Made by a program: the position numbers and the translations under genes
Notes under the pieces: model-generated
What the model saw: the letters and a program-made list of their open reading frames with translations, nothing else
Database searches by the model: none
Told to the model about the DNA's origin: nothing
Source of the DNA: Pseudomonas sp.
GTDB taxonomy: Bacteria; Pseudomonadota; Gammaproteobacteria; Pseudomonadales; Pseudomonadaceae
NCBI GenBank assembly: GCA_003527165.1
Contig: DPSI01000062.1
Location: 1-8,963 of the forward strand
Length of the DNA stretch: 8,963 nt
Direction: 5' to 3'
Shown here: positions 1 through 7,128 of the stretch, piece by piece
Layout: each line of letters begins with the position of its first letter
How positions within the stretch are numbered: position 1 is the stretch's first letter

Positions 1-1
1 T

Positions 2-475
2 GCGTTGAATACGGCGCGGTTGGCAGCGCTCGGCCTGGTCAATGCCGAACTGCGGACAGGGGCAGTGTTCACGGACCTGCCGGCCGATGATGGTCTCGAA
101 AGCTATCTGTTGTTTCCGGGTGAGCACGCCCCGTCGCTCGCAGAATTGGCGGGGGGCGCCAAGCCGTTGCGCCTGATCGTTCCGGACGGTACTTGGCGCA
201 AGGCTCGCAAGTTGCTGCATCTCAATCCGCACTTGGCCAGTCTGCCACGAGCGGCGCTTCCAGAGGGGCTGGCATCCCGTTATCGACTGCGCAAGGCTCC
301 GATGCCCGGGGCGCTGTCCACCCTTGAAGCGATAGTGGTTGCGTTGAACACGCTGGAAGGCGCCGGCCGGTTCGACGCGCTGCTGAGGCCTTTCGAGGCA
401 ATGATCGATACGCAGATCGCGGCCATGGGCGCAGAGGTCTTCCAGCGCAATCACGGAAGCCATCAGCAGGGGTGA
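2..475 (+). CDS. tapT: DTW-domain tRNA-uridine aminocarboxypropyltransferase, 3' part (5' end outside window)
   Basis: This is the C-terminal part, about 157 residues, of a DTW-domain protein. Members such as E. coli TapT (YfiP) transfer the 3-amino-3-carboxypropyl group of S-adenosylmethionine to uridine 47 of tRNAs, giving acp3U, in the cytoplasm. The diagnostic signature is visible at bases 185-196, where the sequence encodes D-G-T-W followed by R-K-A-R-K-L. A second conserved block, S-T-L-E-A, lies near bases 317-331. The reading frame is open to the left edge. The TTG at base 5 lies inside the conserved L-N-T-A-R-L stretch, so it is an internal leucine codon and not a start; the true start is upstream of the window. 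The gene ends in TGA 17 bp before the convergent DUF454 gene, with no clear terminator hairpin between them. The family call is secure. The exact tRNA target is inferred from the family. Confidence 0.87.
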   Translation, partial: ALNTARLAALGLVNAELRTGAVFTDLPADDGLESYLLFPGEHAPSLAELAGGAKPLRLIVPDGTWRKARKLLHLNPHLASLPRAALPEGLASRYRLRKAPMPGALSTLEAIVVALNTLEGAGRFDALLRPFEAMIDTQIAAMGAEVFQRNHGSHQQG

Positions 476-492
476 ACCTATGGAGCCATGCC

Positions 493-954
493 TTAACGCG
501 GCGGAAGGGTTTTCAGGCGGAGGATGTACAGCGTCACCAGCGTCGCGCTGATCAGCATGCCGATCCGCGCCCAGAGCATCGGTACCAGCCAGCAGGACAC
601 ACTGATGCTCAGCCACATCATTGAGATCGAATAGATTTTCGCCTTCCGCGGGATCCCGCTGCCTTCCAGATAATCCCGGAACCACGGGCCAAGCCTCGGA
701 TGCATCACCAGCCAGTTGTAGAAACGTTGCGAACTGCGAACGAAGCAGGCAGCGGCGAGAAGGAGAAAGGGGGTAGTCGGCAGAACTGGCAGAAAGATGC
801 CGATGAGGCCGAGCGCAACGCTCAACCAGCCAACTCCCAGTAGTGCGTAGCGCGCTACCGGGTTGCGATACGTCGGGATATCGCGGTGGGCCAAGTGATA
901 CCGGGCGTCAGTGCTTGCGCGGCTTGAGAAGCGCCGGCTTCTCTTCGGGCGCAT
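493..954 (-). CDS. DUF454 (YbaN-like) inner-membrane protein
   Basis: Small hydrophobic protein of the DUF454/YbaN family, whose biochemical role is not known. Numbering from the ATG at base 954, the family core starts near residue 36 with L-L-G-V-G-W-L-S-V-A-L-G and the hallmark F-L-P-V-L-P-T-T-P-F. It continues through A-A-C-F-V-R-S-S-Q-R-F and a hydrophilic loop (about 72-106). Two membrane segments lie at about 36-72 and two more at about 108-126 and 130-147. The start is uncertain. The ATG at 954 overlaps the upstream UPF0149 gene by 47 bp, lacks a clear Shine-Dalgarno site, and adds a basic tail (R-P-K-R-S-R-R) that looks unlike the family. A TTG at 894, 13 nt after the upstream stop, would give 133 aa, close to the roughly 125 aa of E. 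coli YbaN, and could be translationally coupled. The gene is probably co-transcribed with its upstream neighbour. Confidence 0.82.
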   Translation of the reverse strand: MRPKRSRRFSSRASTDARYHLAHRDIPTYRNPVARYALLGVGWLSVALGLIGIFLPVLPTTPFLLLAAACFVRSSQRFYNWLVMHPRLGPWFRDYLEGSGIPRKAKIYSISMMWLSISVSCWLVPMLWARIGMLISATLVTLYILRLKTLPPR

Positions 955-1495
955 GACAGATCAGATATAGCGCGGTGAGAATCTCGGGAATCTGCGCGAC
1001 CATCTCCTCAACCAGGTCCCGGTCGTTGGCGATGTCGCTGAATTCGGGTTGCTCATCGAACAGCCCGGAGCCGACCATGATCGGCAGGAGCAGCTCGCTG
1101 ACTTCTTCCTCGGAGTCTTCGAACCAAACGGCTTCGCGCATGAACACGCCTTCCATGAAGCCGATACACCAGCCGCGCAGGTCGGATTCGTCTGGCTCGT
1201 CACCGATTTCCAGTTCGCAAGGCAGTTCCATGTCTTCATCGCTGGCCAGCTGCCTGGCGATATGAGCCTTGAGCTGGATCAGCGTCGCCTCGATGGCTTC
1301 GCGTTCGGTGTCGTCAGTGTATTTCGGCGGTTCGGCGAACAGCGCGTCAATCCACTCGCGTTCAGGCACCTGTTCCGAGCAGATGCACAGCGCGGTCAGG
1401 TAGCCGTGCGCGGCGATGTAATCCAGCGCCTCTTCGTGCAGATCATCTGCATCCAGAAACACTTGCAGGCGGGCGAGTTGCTCGGCGAATGACAT
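908..1495 (-). CDS. UPF0149 (YecA/YgfB-like) family protein
   Basis: Acidic 195-residue protein of the UPF0149 family, which has no established enzymatic activity. Visible family features are A-A-H-G-Y-L-T-A-L near residues 28-36, V-P-E-R-E-W-I-D-A-L-F-A-E at about 43-55, and the C-terminal hallmark L-R-G-W-C-I-G-F-M-E-G-V-F near 105-117. These are followed by a conserved block around L-L-P-I-M-V-G-S-G-L-F-D-E. Long YecA proteins carry a C-terminal cysteine-rich SEC-C zinc motif. This one ends in K-P-R-K-H without it, so it is the short, YgfB-like form. The ATG at 1495 has an AAGG Shine-Dalgarno stretch 9-10 nt upstream. The gene is divergent from recQ, about 236 bp away, and is the first gene of a probable two-gene unit with the DUF454 gene. 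A wish to assign function from recQ would be unsupported. Confidence 0.85.
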   Translation of the reverse strand: MSFAEQLARLQVFLDADDLHEEALDYIAAHGYLTALCICSEQVPEREWIDALFAEPPKYTDDTEREAIEATLIQLKAHIARQLASDEDMELPCELEIGDEPDESDLRGWCIGFMEGVFMREAVWFEDSEEEVSELLLPIMVGSGLFDEQPEFSDIANDRDLVEEMVAQIPEILTALYLICHAPEEKPALLKPRKH

Positions 1496-1526
1496 CGATG
1501 ACTACCTTGGATAGAAGACAGCGGTA

Positions 1527-1532
1527 ATTCTA
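1527..1532 (-). promoter_or_regulatory. candidate -10 box for the UPF0149 gene
   Basis: On the minus strand the sequence reads TAGAAT, matching the sigma-70 -10 consensus in five of six positions. It lies about 30 nt upstream of the ATG at 1495. No good -35 element is visible at 16-18 nt spacing, so the promoter is only a candidate. Confidence 0.3.
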
Positions 1533-1700
1533 GACGAGCTGCGGGTCCCAGGCTACCGCGCTGCGGTGGCCGCTTCAGCTTTTCCAGCCCTTCACCTTCG
1601 ACAGATAGAAAAATCCGTGCGGAGTTCCGCGCTAATAGCCGCAACCGTCCGGTTATCGCGTCATTGTGGTGTTCAGCCTGAATGGCACGCCGGTGTCGCG

Positions 1701-1706
1701 TATACT
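1701..1706 (+). promoter_or_regulatory. candidate -10 box for recQ
   Basis: TATACT matches five of six positions of the sigma-70 -10 consensus and lies 25 nt before the recQ ATG at 1732. This would give a very short leader of about 20 nt. No strong -35 is visible, and I see no LexA-type CTG-N10-CAG box around it. A GGAG Shine-Dalgarno site at 1722-1725 supports the ATG at 1732 as the start. Confidence 0.4.
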
Positions 1707-1731
1707 CGCGCGTCTTGTTTCGGAGACCGGC

Positions 1732-3855
1732 ATGCTCGATCAGGCACAGCGCATTCTCAAAGATGTTTTCGGCTACGACGCGTTTCGTGGCAACCAGGGT
1801 GCGATCATCCAGCGTGTAGCCGGCGGCTACGACGCGCTGGTGCTGATGCCGACCGGTGGCGGCAAGTCGCTCTGCTATCAGGTACCGGCGCTGCTTCGTG
1901 ATGGCTTGGCAGTAGTGGTATCGCCGCTGATTGCGTTGATGGATGATCAGGTGGCCACGCTCGAAGAATTGGGCGTTGCGGCGGCTGCGCTCAATTCGAC
2001 GCTGACCACCGAGCAGCAGCGCGACATCGCCGACCGCCTGCGGCGCAACGAAATCAAAATGCTCTATCTCGCGCCTGAACGACTGGTCCAGCCGCGCATG
2101 CTGGCCTTTTTGCAACGCTTGCAGATTGGTTTGTTCGCCATCGACGAGGCCCATTGCGTCTCGCAGTGGGGACACGATTTCCGTCCTGAGTACCTTCAGC
2201 TCGGGCAGCTTGCGGAATTTTTCCCCAGCGTTCCGCGAATCGCCTTGACCGCTACGGCGGACAAGCGCACGCGGGAGGAGATCGTCCAGCGGTTGCATCT
2301 GGAAAATGCCGAGCGCTTTCTTTCCAGCTTCGATCGCCCGAACATCTTCTATCGCATCGTGCCCAAGGAGCAGCCGCGCAAGCAGCTGATGGCCTTCCTG
2401 GCCGAGCGCCGCGGCGATGCCGGCATCATTTACTGCATGTCGCGCAAGAAGGTCGATGACACTGCCGCCTTCCTGACCGAGCAGGGTTTCCCCGCATTGC
2501 CTTATCACGCGGGGTTGCCGAACGATTTGCGAGCCTTTCATCAGAAGCGTTTTCTCAACGAGGAAGGCCTCATCATGGTGGCGACCATCGCGTTCGGCAT
2601 GGGCATCGACAAGCCCAACGTACGTTTCGTCGCACATCTAGATCTGCCTAAATCGCTGGAGGCTTACTACCAGGAGACCGGTCGCTCGGGGCGTGATGGC
2701 CTGCCCGCCGATGCCTGGATGGCGTACGGTTTGCAAGACGTGATCTTCCTCAAGCAGATGCTCAACAACTCCGAAGGTGACGAGCGACACAAGCGTATCG
2801 AGCAGCACAAGCTCGACGCCATGCTCTCGCTGTGCGAGGAGACGCGTTGCCGCCGGCAGGTATTGCTGGCGTACTTCGACGAGCAGATGCCGGAGCCTTG
2901 CGGCCACTGCGATAACTGTGTCGACGGCGTTCAGACCTGGAATGCCACCGAACCAGCGCGGCAGGGGTTGTCAGCCATCTACCGCAGCGGCCAACGCTAC
3001 GGCGTCGGGCATCTGATCGATATCCTGCTGGGCCGCGACAATGAAAAGATTCGCAGTCTCGGTCATCAGCACTTATCGGTGTTCGGCGTTGGCAAGGCGT
3101 TATCCGAAGGGGAGTGGCGATCGCTGTTTCGCCAGTTGGTTGCTCGGGGGCTGGCTGATGTCGATCTCGAAGGTTTCGGCGGGCTGCGGTTAAGCGATAG
3201 CTGCCGTGCGCTACTGCGGGGCGAAGTGACCCTCGAGCTGCGTCGCGAGCTGGCGACCAAGGCGCCGAAGTCAGCTGTCAGCGCGGCAAGTCAGCTGGTA
3301 CGCAGCGAGGAGCGCGAGACGTGGGAAGCGTTGCGCAACCTGCGACGCAAGCTGGCCGAAGAACATGGCGTACCGCCTTATGTGATCTTTCCGGACGCGA
3401 CGCTACTGGAAATGCTCCGCAGCCAGCCGGGTTCTCTCAGCGATATGGCGCGCATCAGCGGCGTTGGTGCACGCAAGCTGGAACGGTATGGCCAAGCGTT
3501 CCTGGAGGTGCTACAAGGCACGGGGAACGCGGTCAGATCGCCTGCTGATGTCCGCCATGAGCTCATTACGCTGGCCCGCGCCGGCATGACGCCAGCGCAG
3601 ATCGCCCGACAGCTCGACTGTAGCGAAAAGAACGTTTACGCCATGCTCGCCGAAGCGATCGGCCAGCAACAGCTCAGCCTGGAGCAGGCCCTGGATCTAC
3701 CGGAAGAGTTGCTGGGCGAGATCCAGGAGGCCTTCCTGGATGGCGAAGGCGAGCTAACTCCCGTTGCGGCGGTTGCCGAGCACTTTGCCGGGCGGGTCCC
3801 GGAAGCCGTGCTGTTCTGCGTCCGAGCGTCGCTGCAGGCCGAATTCGAGCTCTGA
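1732..3855 (+). CDS. recQ: ATP-dependent DNA helicase RecQ
   Basis: RecQ is a 3'-5' DNA helicase acting in recombinational repair and replication-fork processing. All superfamily 2 motifs are present, numbered from the ATG at 1732: Walker A M-P-T-G-G-G-K-S (39-46), D-E-A-H (138-141) with the RecQ aromatic-rich loop just after (142-154), L-T-A-T-A (172-176), I-I-Y-C-M-S-R-K-K (232-240), A-F-G-M-G-I-D-K-P (287-295) and [10 protein letters not shown] (314-323). Four zinc-ligand cysteines are at 373, 390, 393 and 396. An RQC winged helix spans about 408-505 and an HRDC domain about 522-596. A further C-terminal segment, about 604-700, contains [18 protein letters not shown] and looks like an added helix-turn-helix domain. 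This makes the protein about 100 residues longer than E. coli RecQ. The start is set by GGAG six nt upstream. The frame also opens upstream at 1666, but that extension contains the candidate promoter. Confidence 0.97.
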   Translation: MLDQAQRILKDVFGYDAFRGNQGAIIQRVAGGYDALVLMPTGGGKSLCYQVPALLRDGLAVVVSPLIALMDDQVATLEELGVAAAALNSTLTTEQQRDIADRLRRNEIKMLYLAPERLVQPRMLAFLQRLQIGLFAIDEAHCVSQWGHDFRPEYLQLGQLAEFFPSVPRIALTATADKRTREEIVQRLHLENAERFLSSFDRPNIFYRIVPKEQPRKQLMAFLAERRGDAGIIYCMSRKKVDDTAAFLTEQGFPALPYHAGLPNDLRAFHQKRFLNEEGLIMVATIAFGMGIDKPNVRFVAHLDLPKSLEAYYQETGRSGRDGLPADAWMAYGLQDVIFLKQMLNNSEGDERHKRIEQHKLDAMLSLCEETRCRRQVLLAYFDEQMPEPCGHCDNCVDGVQTWNATEPARQGLSAIYRSGQRYGVGHLIDILLGRDNEKIRSLGHQHLSVFGVGKALSEGEWRSLFRQLVARGLADVDLEGFGGLRLSDSCRALLRGEVTLELRRELATKAPKSAVSAASQLVRSEERETWEALRNLRRKLAEEHGVPPYVIFPDATLLEMLRSQPGSLSDMARISGVGARKLERYGQAFLEVLQGTGNAVRSPADVRHELITLARAGMTPAQIARQLDCSEKNVYAMLAEAIGQQQLSLEQALDLPEELLGEIQEAFLDGEGELTPVAAVAEHFAGRVPEAVLFCVRASLQAEFEL

Positions 3856-3969
3856 TTTCCACGCAGCAGTTCGACTGGCAACGTAGCGTCGCTTGCTGAA
3901 TGCGCTGCGGAGCGGAGCGCCTCGCAACTCACGGTTACGTTCTGGGGCGATGGTAGCCTTGCCAGCATT

Positions 3970-4002
3970 TTGGAGCTGTGGTTAGCTCACTAATAATTAG
4001 TG
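3970..4002 (+). promoter_or_regulatory. marR promoter with overlapping palindromic operator
   Basis: Bases 3988-4002 form a perfect inverted repeat, CACTAAT-A-ATTAGTG, in the 166-bp gap between recQ and the MarR gene. It covers a -10-like AATAAT (3992-3997, five of six matches to consensus), with a weak -35 candidate TTGGAG at 3970-3975 and 16-nt spacing. MarR-family dimers typically bind AT-rich palindromes of about this size next to their own genes, so this is a plausible autoregulatory operator. The palindrome is seen directly. Its function is inference. Confidence 0.6.
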
Positions 4003-4021
4003 TTAGCAGGAATGTCGCTCC

Positions 4022-4453
4022 ATGTACCCCGACCAACACCGCTTCGCCATGCAATTGGCGCAACTTTCGCGTGGCTGGCGCGCCGAGCTGGATCGTCGGC
4101 TGGCAGATCTTGGCCTGTCGCAGGCTCGGTGGCTGGTTCTGTTGCATCTGGCCCGATTCGACCACGACCCTACTCAACGCGAGCTTGCGCAAAGTGTGGC
4201 GGTGGAGGGCCCTACGTTGGCCAGGTTGCTGGATGGCCTCGAAGCGCAGGGGCTGGTGCACCGCAAGCCGGCACCCGGCGATCGGCGGGCCAAGCTCATC
4301 ACGCTGGGTGCGCCGGCACGCCCGCTGATCCAGAAGATCGAAGCGATCTCCACCCAGGTTCGGGAGGAACTCTTCGATGGGATCGATGGGGAAGACCTGC
4401 GCAAATGCCAGCAGGTGCATGAACGCATCCTTGCCAATCTGGTGAAGCGATAG
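4022..4453 (+). CDS. MarR-family transcriptional regulator
   Basis: A 143-residue DNA-binding regulator of the MarR/SlyA type, which binds DNA as a dimer and usually releases it on binding a small ligand or on oxidation. The winged helix spans about residues 34-97: the helix-turn-helix T-Q-R-E-L-A-Q-S-V-A-V-E-G-P-T-L-A-R-L-L-D-G-L followed by G-L-V-H-R-K and the family wing signature D-R-R-A-K (87-91). Flanking helices (5-30 and 100-142) form the dimer interface. The only cysteine is C129 near the C terminus. The ATG at 4022 has AGGA at 4008-4011, ten nt upstream, which is somewhat far. A perfect AT-rich palindrome 20 nt before the start suggests self-repression. The gene lies downstream of recQ on the same strand and converges on plpD, its stop lying 25 bp from the plpD stop. 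Its ligand and other targets cannot be read from the sequence. Confidence 0.92.
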   Translation: MYPDQHRFAMQLAQLSRGWRAELDRRLADLGLSQARWLVLLHLARFDHDPTQRELAQSVAVEGPTLARLLDGLEAQGLVHRKPAPGDRRAKLITLGAPARPLIQKIEAISTQVREELFDGIDGEDLRKCQQVHERILANLVKR

Positions 4454-4471
4454 CCGTGACCCGTTCACGGC
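4453..4471. terminator. hairpin between convergent marR and plpD genes
   Basis: A perfect seven-base-pair stem, GCCGTGA (4453-4459) and TCACGGC (4465-4471), with a five-base loop, begins at the last base of the marR stop codon and ends just before the plpD stop. It sits exactly between two convergent genes, which fits a shared bidirectional terminator. Neither strand has a T-tract after the stem, so it may instead protect mRNA ends or do nothing. Confidence 0.4.
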
Positions 4472-4477
4472 ACCGGT

Positions 4478-6658
4478 TCAGAAACTGCGCCCGAGGTTCA
4501 TGTAGAGGGCGCGCTCGGATTCATCGTTCAGACCGTAGCTGAAGTTCAGCGGTCCCAGCGGCGTTTCGTAGCCGATGAAAACACTGCCGGCATTGATGTA
4601 ACCGCTATCGAACTCGTTGTCGTTGTTCCACACACGGCCGCGCTCCAGTGACGCCCCCAGGTACAGCGGGAAATCTAGCGGCAGGAATGAGCGCGGCGTC
4701 ATCCGCCGGAAATAGATCATGCGCGCCAAGCTGATGTTCTGTCCGGAGAGGGCATCCTGGCGAAAGCCCGATAATTGCCTCGCTCCACCGAGCAGAAAGC
4801 TCGAGGTGACGACCTCCGCGTCATCCAACGTACGTCCATAGCGGCCACCGAAGACCAGCGTATCCACGCCATGACTAACCGCCTTGTCCAAACTGAATTC
4901 CCACTGTCGGTAGCGTTCGTCCGAGCCCAGGCCGGGGTCATACTGGCGCAGCGTTAGCCCGATATCCTCTCCCTCGCGGGGGAAGTCGACGTTATCCACC
5001 GTGTCGAACGAATACTGCAGCTGGTAGTAGCCTTCCTCGAAGCTAAATTCAGGCAGTTGCTGGTCGCCAACACGGACATCCGCCTCGCCCCATGCTTGGC
5101 CAATACCAAAACGGATTTCGCCGTTATTGGCGATCTGGCGACCCAGGTTCAGTCCGTAGCCGTAACGCTGCAGGCGGTATTCCGCGATAGGGTCGTTGTC
5201 CGTAATTGCCTCGACGTTCTGCGTCTCGACGAACAGGTTGGGTGCAACGAACCAGCGCGAGCCAGCATCCAGCGGCTGATAGAACTCGCTGAACAGCTCC
5301 TGGCGATCGCCCAGTTGCAGGCGCGTCAGCCACCCGGCGCCCAGTTCGTTGATGCCATTCTTGCGGTAGCTGGCACCGATATTGAATGCGCTGTCGCCAC
5401 GAAAATCATCCGAGAGGTTGATGCCGAGGCGCAGGTAGTCGGTGCCGGAGCGCTTTTCACGGGTGGTAATGACCAGCGTGTTGCCTGGATCGCCATGTAC
5501 GACGCGGTATTCGACCTGCTCGAAGTAGTCCAGCCCGTACAGGGTGCCCATATCGTTCTGCAAATGCTGCAAGTCCAGCCGCTTACCCACCTCCTGGCGG
5601 ATATGCCGGCGAATCACCGCGTCGCCGACTTTCGAGTCGTTCTCGATGCGCACTTCGGTAATCAGCGGGGTGCGAGGGTCGGCTGAGCGGGCGAGACTCA
5701 GTGCAAGATTTCCGCCGCTGTCGCTGCGCATGGCGTTCAGTTGACCGTCCATGGCACTGGCCGCGCGATAGCCGGCGTCGATGAGCTGCTCTGTGCGCCC
5801 GAAATCGGTCGAACCGAACCCCGCCAGCGCCGGCTGCACCAGCAGATCTTCCGGGCGCAGGGTTGCCAGCTGTGCTTCGGAATTGCGCCGCGTCATCATC
5901 GTGATCGACTGGTTGAGCACATCGACGACGGTGAGCAGTTGCTCACGAGGCTGCAACGGCGTGCCGATGTCCACCACGATCAGCCGATCCACGCCCATGT
6001 CGCGGGCGACGTCCATGGGAATGTTGTCGACCATGCCGCCGTCCACGAGTAGACGGCCCTCGATCTCCACCGGCGCGAACACCGCGGGAATGGACATGCT
6101 GGCGCGAATCGCTTGAGGTAGATGGCCGCTGCGGAAGATCACCTTCTGATCGTTGGCGATATCGGTCGCGACCGCCCGAAAGGGTATCGGCAAGCGGTCG
6201 AAGTCACGGGTATCGCTGGTATGGACCAGGAGGCGCTCAAGCAACAAGGCGAGGTTCTGTCCCTGTATGACGCCAAGTGGCAATCCGAGGCTGCCGTCGT
6301 CGCGGAAGCTGAGTTTGCGCTTGACCAGGAAATCCCGATCGTCCTGTTTGCGCCGGAAGGGCACGTCCTGTCGTGGCGGATCGTCGGACAGCACCTGCTG
6401 CCAGTCGAGACTGAGCGCCAGCTTTTCCAGTTCTTCGACGCTATAGCCCGCCGCGTACAGCCCGCCGATCACGGCACCCATACTGGTGCCGGCGATCGCG
6501 TCGATGCGTACGCCTTGTTCCTCCAAGCCTTTCAGGACACCGATATGTGCCAACCCCCGTGCGGCACCGCCGGAAAGCACCAGGCCGGTGGTGGGCTGGG
6601 AGTCGGCGAATCCTGTCAGGGGTATCAAGAGGATCAGCAGAAACAGTAGGCGGGACAT
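4478..6658 (-). CDS. plpD: PlpD-type patatin-like phospholipase with POTRA and beta-barrel (type Vd autotransporter)
   Basis: A 726-residue outer-membrane protein of the PlpD class, in which a patatin-like lipase is joined to its own Omp85-type translocator. A signal peptide (1-18: M-S-R, a leucine-rich core, then T-G-F-A before D-S) is followed by the patatin domain at about 24-225. The domain shows the glycine-rich oxyanion loop G-G-A-A-R-G (30-35), nucleophile elbow G-T-S-M-G with Ser59, and D-G-G with Asp206, so the Ser-Asp catalytic dyad is intact. A single POTRA domain (about 330-402) leads into a beta-strand-rich barrel ending in L-G-R-S-F; the terminal phenylalanine is the usual BAM recognition signal. 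P. aeruginosa PlpD has A1 phospholipase activity and nearly the same length. The ATG at 6658 is chosen because it begins the signal peptide. The frame is open upstream to 6997, but only as a shadow of the divergent gene. No strong Shine-Dalgarno site is seen. Confidence 0.94.
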   Translation of the reverse strand: MSRLLFLLILLIPLTGFADSQPTTGLVLSGGAARGLAHIGVLKGLEEQGVRIDAIAGTSMGAVIGGLYAAGYSVEELEKLALSLDWQQVLSDDPPRQDVPFRRKQDDRDFLVKRKLSFRDDGSLGLPLGVIQGQNLALLLERLLVHTSDTRDFDRLPIPFRAVATDIANDQKVIFRSGHLPQAIRASMSIPAVFAPVEIEGRLLVDGGMVDNIPMDVARDMGVDRLIVVDIGTPLQPREQLLTVVDVLNQSITMMTRRNSEAQLATLRPEDLLVQPALAGFGSTDFGRTEQLIDAGYRAASAMDGQLNAMRSDSGGNLALSLARSADPRTPLITEVRIENDSKVGDAVIRRHIRQEVGKRLDLQHLQNDMGTLYGLDYFEQVEYRVVHGDPGNTLVITTREKRSGTDYLRLGINLSDDFRGDSAFNIGASYRKNGINELGAGWLTRLQLGDRQELFSEFYQPLDAGSRWFVAPNLFVETQNVEAITDNDPIAEYRLQRYGYGLNLGRQIANNGEIRFGIGQAWGEADVRVGDQQLPEFSFEEGYYQLQYSFDTVDNVDFPREGEDIGLTLRQYDPGLGSDERYRQWEFSLDKAVSHGVDTLVFGGRYGRTLDDAEVVTSSFLLGGARQLSGFRQDALSGQNISLARMIYFRRMTPRSFLPLDFPLYLGASLERGRVWNNDNEFDSGYINAGSVFIGYETPLGPLNFSYGLNDESERALYMNLGRSF

Positions 6659-6691
6659 GGCAACACCGGCGGTAGAGCGCGAAATGGCGGC

Positions 6692-6698
6692 TATTATA
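6692..6698. promoter_or_regulatory. overlapping divergent -10 boxes (plpD and selW-like gene)
   Basis: The 69-bp gap between the divergent starts holds TATTATA at 6692-6698. Read on the minus strand, 6693-6698 is a perfect TATAAT, about 34 nt before the plpD ATG. Read on the plus strand, 6692-6697 is TATTAT (five of six), 30 nt before the ATG at 6728. No good -35 element is visible for either direction. The shared, near-symmetric -10 suggests a bidirectional promoter. Confidence 0.55.
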
Positions 6699-6727
6699 GG
6701 CGTCCATCCAGCCAGCGAGGCCCTGTC

Positions 6728-7012
6728 ATGCTCGATACCAAACCGGAAATCGTCATTACCTACTGCACTCAATGTCAGTGGCTGCTGCGCGCGGCCTGGT
6801 TGGCGCAGGAGCTCCTGTCCACCTTTGCAGATGATCTCGGCAAGGTCTCGCTGGTACCGGCTAGCGGTGGCACTTTTCATATTGCCTGCAATGGAATACA
6901 GATATGGGAGCGCAAGCTGGACGGCGGTTTTCCTGAAGCCAAGGAGCTGAAACAGCGTGTGCGCGATCAGATCGATCCGCAGCGGGATTTGGGGCATAAC
7001 GACAGGGGATAA
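6728..7012 (+). CDS. SelT/SelW/SelH family (Rdx-type) thioredoxin-like protein
   Basis: A 94-residue protein of the selenoprotein W/T/H (Rdx) family with a thioredoxin-like fold. The N-terminal beta strand I-V-I-T-Y ends in the redox motif C-T-Q-C (Cys13 and Cys16). In animal selenoproteins the second position is selenocysteine; here it is an ordinary cysteine, and no in-frame TGA or SECIS-like element needs to be invoked. The family tail is clear: G-G-T-F-H-I-A-C-N-G at about 47-56, W-E-R-K, F-P-E-A-K-E-L-K-Q-R-V-R-D at about 68-80, and D-L-G-H near the end. The function of bacterial members is unknown, though a thiol redox role is likely. The ATG has GAGG seven nt upstream. The gene is divergent from plpD and apparently monocistronic. 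No convincing terminator follows before the regulator gene 116 bp downstream. Confidence 0.9.
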   Translation: MLDTKPEIVITYCTQCQWLLRAAWLAQELLSTFADDLGKVSLVPASGGTFHIACNGIQIWERKLDGGFPEAKELKQRVRDQIDPQRDLGHNDRG

Positions 7013-7040
7013 TTACAACGTCGGAGCAAAGTTCTTACCG

Positions 7041-7076
7041 TGCCAATTGCCAACCCCGGAAAGAATGGAAGACAAT
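7041..7076 (+). promoter_or_regulatory. candidate promoter of the GntR-type regulator, with a direct repeat over the -35
   Basis: TTGCCA at 7047-7052 matches the -35 consensus at five of six positions. GACAAT at 7071-7076 matches the -10 at four of six, with 18-nt spacing. The -35 lies inside a direct repeat of TGCCAA (7041-7046 and 7048-7053, 7-bp period), a possible operator. The rest of the 116-bp gap is AT-rich with two copies of ATAATTA (7009-7015, 7083-7089) and a tandem TAAGCC (7095-7106). These may be chance. Confidence 0.45.
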
Positions 7077-7128
7077 AGCTGAATAATTAAACCATAAGCC
7101 TAAGCCGGAGCTCGCCACCGAATCGTTC

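Noticed and set aside
1619..1630. Small inverted repeat GCGGA-GT-TCCGC upstream of recQ
   Set aside because: A 5-bp stem with a 2-base gap is common by chance at this GC content and matches no known operator. No SOS box is present.
1666..1731. Upstream recQ start at 1666
   Set aside because: The added residues match nothing in RecQ, and the stretch contains the candidate -10. The ATG at 1732 has GGAG six nt upstream and begins the conserved N-terminus.
1396..2637. 413-residue open frame on the minus strand opposite recQ
   Set aside because: It is antisense to the conserved helicase domain of recQ and overlaps the UPF0149 gene, and its translation shows no recognisable family. Long antisense frames are expected in high-GC coding DNA.
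3902..3920. Possible terminator hairpin after recQ (GCGCT and AGCGC)
   Set aside because: Only a 5-bp stem with a 9-base loop and no T-tract; this is within chance for GC-rich DNA.
5057..5686. 209-residue plus-strand open frame inside plpD
   Set aside because: It is a shadow of the beta-barrel and POTRA coding region, with no domain, no ribosome site of note and no independent support.
6659..6997. N-terminal extension of plpD up to base 6997
   Set aside because: The extension would be antisense to the whole selW-like gene and would bury the signal peptide and the perfect TATAAT. The ATG at 6658 starts a normal signal peptide.
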